From contig NZ_LOKW01000029.1 of NCBI RefSeq assembly GCF_002211305.1, forward strand, positions 238,763-302,762: a stretch of DNA of 64,000 nt, read 5' to 3'. Within the stretch, counting starts at the first letter, position 1. Each line of letters begins with the position of its first letter. The notes beneath the pieces were generated by a model that was not told the DNA's origin, did no database searches, and saw only the letters and a program-made list of their open reading frames with translations. The DNA is from Rhizobium sp. R634. Its GTDB lineage: Bacteria > Pseudomonadota > Alphaproteobacteria > Rhizobiales > Rhizobiaceae. The translations under genes and the position numbers were made by a program. This document shows, piece after piece, positions 35,066 through 43,810 of this stretch.

Positions 35066-35755
35066 TTAGGCCGAAGCGGCGTTAATGCGGGGAGCGAGCC
35101 ATTTACGGCCTGACCTCGACCCGAGGTCCTGAAACGATGAAAGATTGGCCGGATCGGGTTGGTTCTGCCCTGGTTCGATAGGGATGTTCGTATCCCCAAG
35201 CACGATCGTCGGCACCGTTGTTTTGGCAAGTTCGGCCGCCAGCAATCTGGTCTGGTGAGCGCGCGTGGCTGGTTCGTTGCAGCATTTCAAGTGAAGCGTA
35301 ACGATCCGGAACTCTGCGCCGGTGCTAAGATCCTGAAGACGCAATGAAAGCGCGCCGCGTAGCGACCAATCCGGCTTACCATATGCAGAGCCGTCCGGCT
35401 TGGACCTGATCACATGCAACTCGTTGGTCTCGAGTTGCCTAAACATGTCGGTTCGGTATATCAGACCCAAGAGATCTGCCTGTCGGTCAGCATTCGTTCT
35501 ACTCTCGCTGATCACAAAGCGCCACTTTCCCCCTTGTTTGGCGGCTGCCTCGGCGTATTCCTTGAGAGCCTGCCAGCTCTCTACTTCTTGGACAGCGAGG
35601 ACGTCGAACGTCCCAAGGGCTACGATAGTTTCCGCCACTTTGGGTGGCTGGGTGTCGCTGTCGGACTCGGTGTTGAAGGTGGCGATCCGGAGATCGCCTG
35701 CTTGGGCGAGCCCGGTGGCCGCAAGCCAGGCTGCGACCCAAGCAAAACGTTTCAT
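35066..35755 (-). CDS. Exported endonuclease/exonuclease/phosphatase-family protein, C terminus apparently truncated
   Basis: The ATG at 35755 follows a perfect AGGAGG and opens a signal peptide (MKRFAWVAAWLAATGLAQAGD). The EEP domain shows DLRIATFNTES, VLAVQEVES (catalytic Glu), VTLHLKCC and VLGDTNIP (GDxN). The family normally ends with an SDH motif about 60 or more residues later, but here the protein stops about 35 residues after GDTN. The catalytic His is therefore missing and the gene may be a degraded or repurposed form. Confidence 0.75.
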   Translation of the reverse strand: MKRFAWVAAWLAATGLAQAGDLRIATFNTESDSDTQPPKVAETIVALGTFDVLAVQEVESWQALKEYAEAAAKQGGKWRFVISESRTNADRQADLLGLIYRTDMFRQLETNELHVIRSKPDGSAYGKPDWSLRGALSLRLQDLSTGAEFRIVTLHLKCCNEPATRAHQTRLLAAELAKTTVPTIVLGDTNIPIEPGQNQPDPANLSSFQDLGSRSGRKWLAPRINAASA

Positions 35756-35819
35756 GATATTCCTCCTCTTCCTAGCGTGATACGCGGCGTGTCTGGTGCT
35801 GACGAGCGCCACCAGCGCT

Positions 35820-37067
35820 CTACTTCAACACCTTCCCTAGATTTATGATAAGTTCCTTGTTTGTGGTCTTCTCCAGCGTTTTCTGGAGCTCTGCTAACGA
35901 TGCGTCCGGGAGCACGATGTTGCCTGCCTTCGACAAAGCAACCGCCACTCCGAGCTGGGTCCTGTAAGACTCTTGCGACAGATCCGAAGTCAGCGACTGC
36001 AGCGTCTGGATGTCGTTTCTCGTTTTCAGGAACTCCGCGAGCCTGCTTCTCGCGTCTCGCCTGACAGCCGTCACGCCGGAATTGAGATCAACCCTAATCC
36101 GATCGAGGAAGTCTTGCAAAAGTTCGGATGACGCGCCGGGGGGAAGCGTAGCGATTGTGTATTGGGCGAGGTCTTCATCAGTCCCGATGTCTGTCACGTT
36201 CATCGGATAGTATCGCGCCACCCACTTCTTGTCCAAATCGGAGATCGATAGGTTCTTGGACGCAATGTAGCATTTGTTTGACGTCCCGCCTCGCAGGACA
36301 TTCGCAGGGATCAAATACATCATGATCGACTTAGAGTCGGCAGTCCCACTTACGGAATCGGGATCGTAGAGTAAGGCTGGACCAAGGTTTCTCTCGACCT
36401 TTTCCGGCCGCCACTCGTTCGGCGGTTTGGCAAAGTATTTGTAGACACTGTTTTCGCCTTCCCTGATGACCTCGTTCCAGCAATCCAGGTTCTTGTTCTG
36501 GTGCTCGTGCAGTAGGCCTATCGCATGTCCAAACTCGTGGAGGATCGTAGCCTTTCGGAAGGGCGCGGCTCTCGCGACCACATCAACCACTGTGAAGCCA
36601 TTGAAACCGCTATATTCCATATCGTAATTGTTGAGGTTCAAAGACGCCTGGTACTGATTTGCCTTCTTGACACTGTCGGTGCCAACCAGCGACCAGTATC
36701 CCTTTTCGCTAAAGCCGACCCGGATATGGGAGAACCCGCTCTGCGGAGCGGTGCAGTCATACCGACGGCCGACAGGCCCGAAATCGAACGTGAGATTCGC
36801 ATAGGCCGACCATTCCGCGGCCACCGCCGCAATCAACTCACGTATGACTTCATCTCCGCCGAAGAAACATACCTTTAATACTTGGCCGGGCGGCCACGTG
36901 CGACTACCTCCGATATGCTGACTTTGCCCGTCCTCACTCGCGTCACCAGACACCGGCGTCTCCATGTACATGAGATGTTCGGGTAGTCCCTCCTGGATCT
37001 CAATTTCCTGAGCCAATACCGGCGATGACAGCAACGCTATCGTCATGATCCCCGATCGGATAAGCAT
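35820..37067 (-). CDS. Exported metzincin-type metallopeptidase
   Basis: The 415-residue protein starts behind AGGAGGT and has a signal peptide ending SPVLAQE. The zinc site HEFGHAIGLLHEH (177-189) is the extended HExxHxxGxxH motif of metzincins (astacin/matrixin type). SIMMYLIP downstream is a plausible Met-turn. Astacin-like features also include WPPGQVLKVCF near the N terminus. The C-terminal 130 residues are helical and unassigned. It forms a minus-strand series with the EEP protein, the M6-like peptidase and the CxxCH protein. Confidence 0.82.
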   Translation of the reverse strand: MLIRSGIMTIALLSSPVLAQEIEIQEGLPEHLMYMETPVSGDASEDGQSQHIGGSRTWPPGQVLKVCFFGGDEVIRELIAAVAAEWSAYANLTFDFGPVGRRYDCTAPQSGFSHIRVGFSEKGYWSLVGTDSVKKANQYQASLNLNNYDMEYSGFNGFTVVDVVARAAPFRKATILHEFGHAIGLLHEHQNKNLDCWNEVIREGENSVYKYFAKPPNEWRPEKVERNLGPALLYDPDSVSGTADSKSIMMYLIPANVLRGGTSNKCYIASKNLSISDLDKKWVARYYPMNVTDIGTDEDLAQYTIATLPPGASSELLQDFLDRIRVDLNSGVTAVRRDARSRLAEFLKTRNDIQTLQSLTSDLSQESYRTQLGVAVALSKAGNIVLPDASLAELQKTLEKTTNKELIINLGKVLK

Positions 37068-37115
37068 TTAATTTACCTCCTCCCGCGCTTGGTCAATCTA
37101 CTCCTCCCGACTACT

Positions 37116-38585
37116 TTAGACGCTCGGAGGGGGCGCCGCTTCCTCGATATCAACGTCAACGAAAATACTGGAATCGCCAGCACTTCCCTTGATAGAAATC
37201 GTCACACCGGTCCATTTCGCGCCAGGCATGTTGAGCGGCGGCTTCGTCTTTTTGCCGATCTTTCTAACGTCGCCAAACGGGTAAAGATCGTCAGAGTCGC
37301 CCCGGTTACTTGTTCCAAAAATTCCCGCGAGCTGCCGCTTTCCATCCGCCTGCATGAGTTCGATTGCCAGGTTTCCCTCGTCATTGACGTTCTGGATGGC
37401 CTCATCCACAACGTAGATGGCGACACCCTCGTCCGGCAATGACGCATCCTGCTTTTTCTGCCGGCGGTATTCGACGACGATATATTGTTTATCTGTCATC
37501 GTCTGGTCGTTGCGCACGATCAACGCAGTTCCGCCCTCAGCAGCCGGTTTAAGCTCGATATTCTTCCGCGACAGGGAAACGAATTCAGGGGTGATCCATC
37601 CGTGGAACATGCGCAGCATGGCGTTCGGATAGGATGGTAGCAGGCCTCCGTTCCCCCAGGACCCCGATGCCATAAGGCAGTAATCACCCAGTCCGCTCGA
37701 ACGCATGTTCTGAGACGACCCGGTGTCATAGTAGTCGGCCCACCGCGCAGCGAGATGTCCCCATTCGTGGGCGCAAACCCCGACACGGCAATCCTCCGGA
37801 ACCGTCAGGTAGGTGGTAACCTTCACATTAGGGCCGACCTCGATACCGCCATTGGGAATGACCCATTTGTGGCTCCAGATATCGTTCCTGTCTCCGGACT
37901 GCTCGGCGCCCGCACCCGCGTGGATGATGAAGAGCGCCGTCACGATACCCTCCCCCAGGACATCGTAGCCTGTAAAATCCACGCCGGCGGCAACCGCGGC
38001 CGCGACGGCATCACGCGCCATCCCCTGGGCGTTGCGGGGATCCGTTCCATCCATACCGGAAGAACCGTCGGTGTAGAAGCTCAATGGCTGTGGGAGCCTG
38101 AACCAGCCATGCACCCGCCCGCTCACATCGATGCCAGTGGCGGCATTTTCGTCCCAACCACTGGCGTCGCGATAATAGTCGCGCATGCTGCCAGAAGGAA
38201 AGACATGGCCCGAACTGAACAGCATCTGCGCGTAAAGTCCAGGCGAGTGATCGGGTGCATGCGGTCGGTCAGGAAAATCGACCAACAGAACGAGGGTGCG
38301 GATTTCCCCTAAAAGCTGGCGGGGCGGCCTGTCGATCAGTTCCCGCACTGCTGCCTGCCCGAATTCCATCGCGCCGTCATCGAGGCCGACATATTTCGAG
38401 CCGCGCCGGCTCGAACGCCAGACCTTATAATAGTCGTCGAAGGTGAACTTCGGCGGCAGTCTGCCATCCGCCTTCAAGGACAGGAACCGACTGTATAATT
38501 GCGCCAGCAGTTCGGGCGACGGCGGCACCGCACATTGCGGCTTGCCGCAGCCACATATCCGAAATGGCTTTGCTGAGACCCTCAT
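37116..38585 (-). CDS. M6-like (immune inhibitor A type) metallopeptidase
   Basis: The ATG at 38585 with GGAGGGG upstream gives 489 residues. Motifs are RTLVLLVDFPDRP, SGSMRDYYRDASG and the zinc site CAHEWGHLAARWADYYD (273-277 for HEWGH), as in M6 peptidases that degrade host or extracellular proteins. LGDYCLMASGSWGNGG is also typical. The N terminus (RICGCGKPQCAVPP) is cysteine-rich and shows no signal peptide, which is unusual for M6. It may be exported by a leaderless route or act inside the cell. Confidence 0.8.
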   Translation of the reverse strand: MRVSAKPFRICGCGKPQCAVPPSPELLAQLYSRFLSLKADGRLPPKFTFDDYYKVWRSSRRGSKYVGLDDGAMEFGQAAVRELIDRPPRQLLGEIRTLVLLVDFPDRPHAPDHSPGLYAQMLFSSGHVFPSGSMRDYYRDASGWDENAATGIDVSGRVHGWFRLPQPLSFYTDGSSGMDGTDPRNAQGMARDAVAAAVAAGVDFTGYDVLGEGIVTALFIIHAGAGAEQSGDRNDIWSHKWVIPNGGIEVGPNVKVTTYLTVPEDCRVGVCAHEWGHLAARWADYYDTGSSQNMRSSGLGDYCLMASGSWGNGGLLPSYPNAMLRMFHGWITPEFVSLSRKNIELKPAAEGGTALIVRNDQTMTDKQYIVVEYRRQKKQDASLPDEGVAIYVVDEAIQNVNDEGNLAIELMQADGKRQLAGIFGTSNRGDSDDLYPFGDVRKIGKKTKPPLNMPGAKWTGVTISIKGSAGDSSIFVDVDIEEAAPPPSV

Positions 38586-38776
38586 TTTCCCCTCCACCAC
38601 GCAAAAGTCGTTTCAGCAGTTCATCCCTGTTGATCCCCTGGGCGGGCGGAAGAGCCGGTGGCCGCGTTTTTCACCACGCGACGGCTGAGCCGCAGACGTC
38701 CGAAATGGTCTGCGGCCAGCCAAGCATTCGCCCGTTTCGTCAGGCCCGACGGAAAGCGGCCGTTCTGCGCACCGGA

Positions 38777-40684
38777 TCAGTGCGGGCGCCGCGTCTCAAC
38801 AAATGCGCCAGCTCGCTGCAGCTCGACGCTGCGCGCCAGCGCGATGGCATTGCTGACGCGATTTCGCAGCGCGGAAAGCTCGTCGGGCGTTAGTCTGGCG
38901 AGAGAGCGGTTCAGCGCCTGATCATCTGCGGCCGCGTCCGCTGGCGCGACCGACGAAGGTGAGCTGCGGGCACTGGCGATGAAGCTGTCGATCAAAGCAT
39001 CGACAAAATAGCCGCCGCTCGCTGTCTCATCGACGAGATTCTTCCCTACCGCTTCCGCCATGATGCTCGGTTGAGGCATGTCGCCAGAAGGCTCATAAGC
39101 CGTCACAACGGGTCCAGTCGGAGCTGGCGCCTCGCAGAGATAGCGGCTCAGCACATAGCGGCGAAACGGCAGGAATGCGTCAGTCAAAGTCGGCGACAAG
39201 GCGCGGGTTTCGCTGACCTGAACGAACCCGCCGGCATCCACATCCGGCCAGCGTAAAACCGTGCCATCCTGCTTCTCAAGAACGACAACTCCCGGCCCGA
39301 CGAAGCCACCGCCGGTCGAGCGCGCGGCGGTCATGTGACAACCGGCGCAGGTTGCGGCTCGAGCCCGGTTCAGAAGCACCTGGCCGCTCTGTGGACCCAC
39401 AAATGGATTTGTCGCAGCGCCTACCTGATTGAGCATCTGGGTAACCAGCGTGCTCTTGCCACCGTCGCCCGGAGCATCCGAAAAGCCCTGAGACGTGCTC
39501 TGGAATTCGTTGAATTTGTCGTCGTTGCCAAGGGCGATTGTGTTCAGGAGAACCTTGTCAGGCGTCACCTCCGCCTGAACGCCTGCACCAAGGTGATAAA
39601 GCGGCAGCTCATTGATCAGAGCCTGATGCTGGGCGGTCGTTTCGCTCAGGAGACGTAGTGCAATCGTGCTCGTCAGCGACTGCAGGAATTGTCCGTGCAG
39701 AAGGTTTGCGCTTGCGGGCGGGTTCTTGGCGAGGAACGCCGTGCCCGTCAGATCGTCAAAATACAGTTCGGCGAGCGGATTATCTTTAACCGTTACCGGA
39801 ACGAAGGCTACCGGGAGCGAACCTGGCGCGGGGTTAAACGTGCGCTGGGTCAGCCATTCCCGCAGTTGCCACGGGGGCGGATTGAAGGCGTTCGCGCGCA
39901 CCTGACCCCGACCGCCGTCACCGCCGTAGTTTCTGTAATCCACAACCGGCCTAAGCAGGTCGGCTTTGGCCAGAGCCGGCGATGTCTTTCCCTCATAGTA
40001 GAAGGCGGAAAGGCGCGTGGCGAGTTCGGTATCCGAGAGCCCGGGCTCGGAAAGCTTAGCCCAGAATTCGGCAACAGGTTTGCATCCCTCGCTTCCCGCG
40101 GATGGATTGGGGTTGGGAACCATCGCCTCGAAGATTAGCAGAAAACGCGCCGCGCGTGCGGGCTCACGGCCGTAAATGATGCGATGTTCTCCGCAATGAG
40201 ACCAATTGTCAGGCGCGAGATCGAAACGGTTGAACAGCGCAAGAGGCTTAATACCTTGAGGGTCGGCCTCATCCAGCATAGCTTTTGCGCTCAGGGCCGT
40301 GGCTTCCTCGCGGGCGTCTAGCGGCATGACCACGCCGCCCTTTGGGTTGAGCGGAAAGCTCTCCACGGGAAGAAATGTCTGGAGCATCGATTGGACGAAG
40401 TCTTCTTGTGATTGCGCGCTCACGTCACCGCCGGCGCTCTTCAAGATCGACGCAATTGTTCGGCTGAAAGAGAAAACCCGCTCAGTTGCCGTGCTATCCA
40501 ACCCAAGACTCGCACGCGTTATATCGAGCACACCGTCACTGTGCACTACCATGCTAGGCGCGACGCTGAAGTGCGGCGTGAACGTGCCATCACTTTCCGA
40601 TGTGCATAAATTAAAGGTCTGTGCAAGCGCCGGATTAGTCATCCAGACGACAACACAAATCATCGCGGCAATAGAACGCTTCAT
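38777..40684 (-). CDS. Large exported protein with a single CxxCH haem-type motif
   Basis: With the ATG at 40684 the protein has 635 residues and a signal peptide (MKRSIAAMICVVVWMTNPALAQ). A single CAGCH motif lies near 446-450 (RARAATCAGCHMTAA), as in cytochrome-c-like or haem peroxidase-like proteins. FNRFDLAPDNWSHCGEHRIIYGR in the first third is a distinctive conserved-looking stretch. I do not recognise a named family. It opens the minus-strand series containing the M6-like and metzincin peptidases, so it may be part of the same exported system. Confidence 0.7.
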   Translation of the reverse strand: MKRSIAAMICVVVWMTNPALAQTFNLCTSESDGTFTPHFSVAPSMVVHSDGVLDITRASLGLDSTATERVFSFSRTIASILKSAGGDVSAQSQEDFVQSMLQTFLPVESFPLNPKGGVVMPLDAREEATALSAKAMLDEADPQGIKPLALFNRFDLAPDNWSHCGEHRIIYGREPARAARFLLIFEAMVPNPNPSAGSEGCKPVAEFWAKLSEPGLSDTELATRLSAFYYEGKTSPALAKADLLRPVVDYRNYGGDGGRGQVRANAFNPPPWQLREWLTQRTFNPAPGSLPVAFVPVTVKDNPLAELYFDDLTGTAFLAKNPPASANLLHGQFLQSLTSTIALRLLSETTAQHQALINELPLYHLGAGVQAEVTPDKVLLNTIALGNDDKFNEFQSTSQGFSDAPGDGGKSTLVTQMLNQVGAATNPFVGPQSGQVLLNRARAATCAGCHMTAARSTGGGFVGPGVVVLEKQDGTVLRWPDVDAGGFVQVSETRALSPTLTDAFLPFRRYVLSRYLCEAPAPTGPVVTAYEPSGDMPQPSIMAEAVGKNLVDETASGGYFVDALIDSFIASARSSPSSVAPADAAADDQALNRSLARLTPDELSALRNRVSNAIALARSVELQRAGAFVETRRPH

Positions 40685-41677
40685 CGTCATCCCCCCCATG
40701 AACTTTGTCACCAGCTTCTGGACCCAATTCTGCATAGCAAGTATGAAGCCGCGCCTCCTGCCCGGACCGCGGACGAAACGAAAGCAACGTTCGGGCAGAA
40801 GATTTAACTCCTGCCCGTCTATCTGCTTTTTTTGCGAAAGAATGCCTGCACCAAATGCAATGAATGCGATTATTCACTACTACCTTATCTGGTTCATCTT
40901 GACAAGTATCGACTCTTACTTGTTATCCATGCCTCTTCACGAATGCCGGCCGCGCCGATGCCTACGAAGCTTTGCGACCGTCTTCTATCTCATTTGACGC
41001 CACTGTCACTCGACCCGCGGGAACCGCCTCGTCGTCAACCGCAGGGGCGGAGCTTTGCAGTCGTCGCCGCGGCGCCACTTCGATGAGGACTCTTCACGGT
41101 CTTTTCATGGGTCCTTTACCTTGATCAGCCCGCTGTTGCGGCTGAGGCCGTTGTGGCTGCTCAACTCCGCCGAGCAGGAATGAGATCGCAGAAGAGCAGA
41201 TGAAGAGTTCCGGCAAACGACGCCGCGTGCGTGCCCATGGCGCAGGCGCTTCTATGTTCTTTTCTAGCTCCAAATTGCCATCGTCTGTCGTGTGGATGAG
41301 CCCGCGGCATGCGCTAAGCGCGTGCACCGACCCCGCTCGTTGTGTTATAAAGTTCGAGTTTCGCCCAGAAATGTTTCGACTACTACGATCGGTCGCCAGA
41401 CAGAGACCTGATCAGAACCGAGCCTACAGCTGAGCCTTTTGGCTGTCACCAGTTCTCGCGGGGTGTGGAACGGCACAAGATCTCGCCTCCTTCGTCTTTC
41501 CGTCGGCAAAGCAGGTTGAATGACTGCTTCGCGATCAGCGAGGAGGAATATTTAAGATCCTTTAGTTTGAGCAGTCGTCACAAGGGTCATAATCAGTCTT
41601 CGCAATTTAATGCGGGGCTGATTGCTGCAACTGGCTTAATAATTTAGGCTGCTTTTGGACTATTATCCATAATCATC
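40685..41677. other. About 1-kb gene-free divergent region between the two arms of the protease island
   Basis: Short open frames on both strands lack ribosome sites and family features. The right part (about 41,560-41,710) is clearly AT-rich and should hold the promoter for the plus-strand operon. The left part should hold the promoter of the minus-strand series. Regulatory RNA or remnants cannot be excluded. Confidence 0.5.
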
Positions 41678-41706
41678 TTGCATTTTTGTGTGGAACTAAT
41701 CTATAG
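41678..41706 (+). promoter_or_regulatory. Candidate sigma-70-type promoter of the caspase/trypsin operon
   Basis: TTGCAT (41678-41683) and CTATAG (41701-41706) are spaced by 17 nt in an AT-rich tract, 30 bases before the ATG at 41737. The -10 match is moderate. Confidence 0.3.
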
Positions 41707-41736
41707 TTGCAGCGTCCTACTGAGGGGTCGGGCTGC

Positions 41737-42513
41737 ATGAAATCTTGGCTGAGAATAACGGCGGTCGCGTTTGCGGCCACGCTGAACTGTACCATTACAT
41801 TCTCGCAGACGGCGGCGACGGACGCGCCCCCAAGCGGCGCGGAAGCAATCTCCAAACTCGATGAACTCCTCGCTGCCCTCGCGCGTCTAGACCCGACGAC
41901 ATTTGCCGCGATTCCCGGCATGGACGTCAAGGCCGAAGCTTTGACCAACCGCCTCTTCGAACTCTCCAGCCCTTTGAATGCCCAAGCCGACAAGGCCGCG
42001 ATCAGCTCGATTATCAAAGCTACGGGTGAGCTGGACGGTGCCCTATTAGGTTCAAGTCAAACCGTGAAGGCTTTGCTCCAACAAGGTGACGAGTCCAGCG
42101 AGGCCCTGAACAAGCTTCGAGAGACGATTCAAGGCCTTGGCCTGCGCAAGCCCGGGCTGGTGGTTCGCGTCGTCGAGGCAAAGTTCGGGGACACATACAC
42201 CACGCGGATAAGCCCCTCCCGCTGGTGTGACGCGACGTCCTACCTCCGAGGAAAATGCGATCGAGCCGGGGCGTGCACGTTGGACCAGAACTATCAGGAC
42301 CTCGTTTGCGGATTCAATCCAGCACCTTCGGCGGACCTCAGGGACCGTGGCCTGTTCGTTGACTACCAGTGCGTACCGAACATCGAGGCAAGCTTTGCCG
42401 CTGGTTACGACCCAATTGCCTATCGCTCCTCATCGCCGTTTCTGAGTAAAAGTCGAAGCCAGTACGTGGTTCTTCGCGGCAGCGGTTCCATCGTCTGCGG
42501 AGCTACCAAATGA
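41737..42513 (+). CDS. Exported hypothetical protein, first gene of the caspase/trypsin operon
   Basis: The ATG at 41737 follows GAGGGG and gives 258 residues with a signal peptide (MKSWLRITAVAFAATLNCTITFSQ). Residues 40-135 look helical and coiled. The C-terminal 120 residues are cysteine-containing (RWCDATSYLRGKCDRAGACTL, then VCGF, YQC, VCGATK), suggesting a disulphide-bonded periplasmic domain. No family is recognised. It overlaps the next gene by 4 nt. Confidence 0.65.
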   Translation: MKSWLRITAVAFAATLNCTITFSQTAATDAPPSGAEAISKLDELLAALARLDPTTFAAIPGMDVKAEALTNRLFELSSPLNAQADKAAISSIIKATGELDGALLGSSQTVKALLQQGDESSEALNKLRETIQGLGLRKPGLVVRVVEAKFGDTYTTRISPSRWCDATSYLRGKCDRAGACTLDQNYQDLVCGFNPAPSADLRDRGLFVDYQCVPNIEASFAAGYDPIAYRSSSPFLSKSRSQYVVLRGSGSIVCGATK

Positions 42514-43808
42514 TCGGCAGTATCGTGAAGCCATTCAAAATCGTCCTAACCGCGCTCCTGCTTCCGCTCTCAGCAAGTTGCCAGGTGATGGACTCCTCGG
42601 TGTCCTACGAGATCCGGCCCGACGGCTCCCAAGAACGACGTTGCGACTCCGGTCTTGGCTCCTATGCCCTACCCTATTCGACCGTAACCTTCACCGTCTC
42701 GCAGCCATACAAAGGCGGGATAAAGGTCGGCCGGGCCAGATTGCAGGTTTCTAGCCCGGAAGCACATCCCGATCCTAAGCACATCTACTGCCTAGATTTT
42801 CTGGAAAACTCTTTCTCGGACGACAATGTCACCGTCGCGTATGACAAGAAAAAGGGTTCCACAGACAGCTTCGCCAAAGGTGGCGCATCGGGTCTGCTTT
42901 CACTAATCGCTTCGAAGAACATCGATCAGACGGGCGATATCATCCGAAATTTCCTCAGGGCAATCTTCATTATCGCTTCGGGGGACTACAATTTTTCATT
43001 CAACCGAGAAACCGCCGAGTACGACGAAATCGTGATGATGACGGAGCAAACGGTAGATCCGTTCGATCTGTCGGCAATGGCATCGCTCAACAAGAGTATC
43101 GCCGAATACGGCTACTGCATCACACTCGGGAAGTTCACGGTCGACGAAAGCCGTTACACACCTAACCGCTACTGCAACGACCCAGACATATCATTCTCGA
43201 ACGGTGCGGCTCCACCGTTCCTGCGCGCGGCGAAAGAACAAACGTACTTGGTGAACAAGCTGCCGACCGGCGTCTTTTATCGCCCCCGGCAGCCGTACCC
43301 TCTCGATGTCTATGTGCGTGACGATCCCCCCGCACACAAGGAATGGGAATTGCGATCCAAAGATACGGTCATGCTTGAGAATGTGTCTCCGATCCTCGTT
43401 TTGCACGTGAACCGGACCATCTTCGCCGAGCACCGAACCGCGTTGGCGTTTGATCGGGGGAATCTCCTGGACGCTTGCATCGTTAAAGGCAGCGAGGTTG
43501 CTGGCGGGCTCAGCATACCCCTTGATATCGTGTACGGCCTGGTGTCGCTGCCAGCTGCGACCATCAACCAGGAGATCGCGAGCAAGACGACGACGACAGC
43601 TCTGATCTCGAAGCAGAAGGACGTTCTCGCGCTTCAGAACCAAATACTTCAGGCAAAGGCCGGGCAGTATTATGGCGGGTCGACGAACACGACTCCGCTC
43701 GGAACGAACCTGCAGTTTCCCAACCCGTCAGAGCTGCCGACCTCGATCAAGCCGATCGACGAGGCCAAATTTGGCTCATTTTGCGCTCTTCTGAAGAAAG
43801 CGAGCTGA
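42510..43808 (+). CDS. Lipoprotein of unknown function, paralogue 1
   Basis: The 432-residue protein has a lipoprotein signal (FKIVLTALLLPLSASC). It shares a series of motifs with the next gene product in the same order: CDxxxGxYxLP, YCLDFxxNSF, DPFDL, GYCI, RDDP and a C-terminal helical/Gln-rich tail. The two are therefore tandem paralogues. It should be anchored in the envelope beside the trypsins. No known family is recognised. Confidence 0.68.
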   Translation: MIGSIVKPFKIVLTALLLPLSASCQVMDSSVSYEIRPDGSQERRCDSGLGSYALPYSTVTFTVSQPYKGGIKVGRARLQVSSPEAHPDPKHIYCLDFLENSFSDDNVTVAYDKKKGSTDSFAKGGASGLLSLIASKNIDQTGDIIRNFLRAIFIIASGDYNFSFNRETAEYDEIVMMTEQTVDPFDLSAMASLNKSIAEYGYCITLGKFTVDESRYTPNRYCNDPDISFSNGAAPPFLRAAKEQTYLVNKLPTGVFYRPRQPYPLDVYVRDDPPAHKEWELRSKDTVMLENVSPILVLHVNRTIFAEHRTALAFDRGNLLDACIVKGSEVAGGLSIPLDIVYGLVSLPAATINQEIASKTTTTALISKQKDVLALQNQILQAKAGQYYGGSTNTTPLGTNLQFPNPSELPTSIKPIDEAKFGSFCALLKKAS

Positions 43809-43810
43809 GG

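Noticed and set aside
35400..35848. Plus-strand frames opposite the EEP-family gene
   Set aside because: The minus-strand frame has a signal peptide, perfect ribosome site and family motifs; the plus-strand frames have none.
41094..41433. Short open frames on both strands in the 1-kb gap
   Set aside because: Composition and starts give no support for coding; no recognisable domain.
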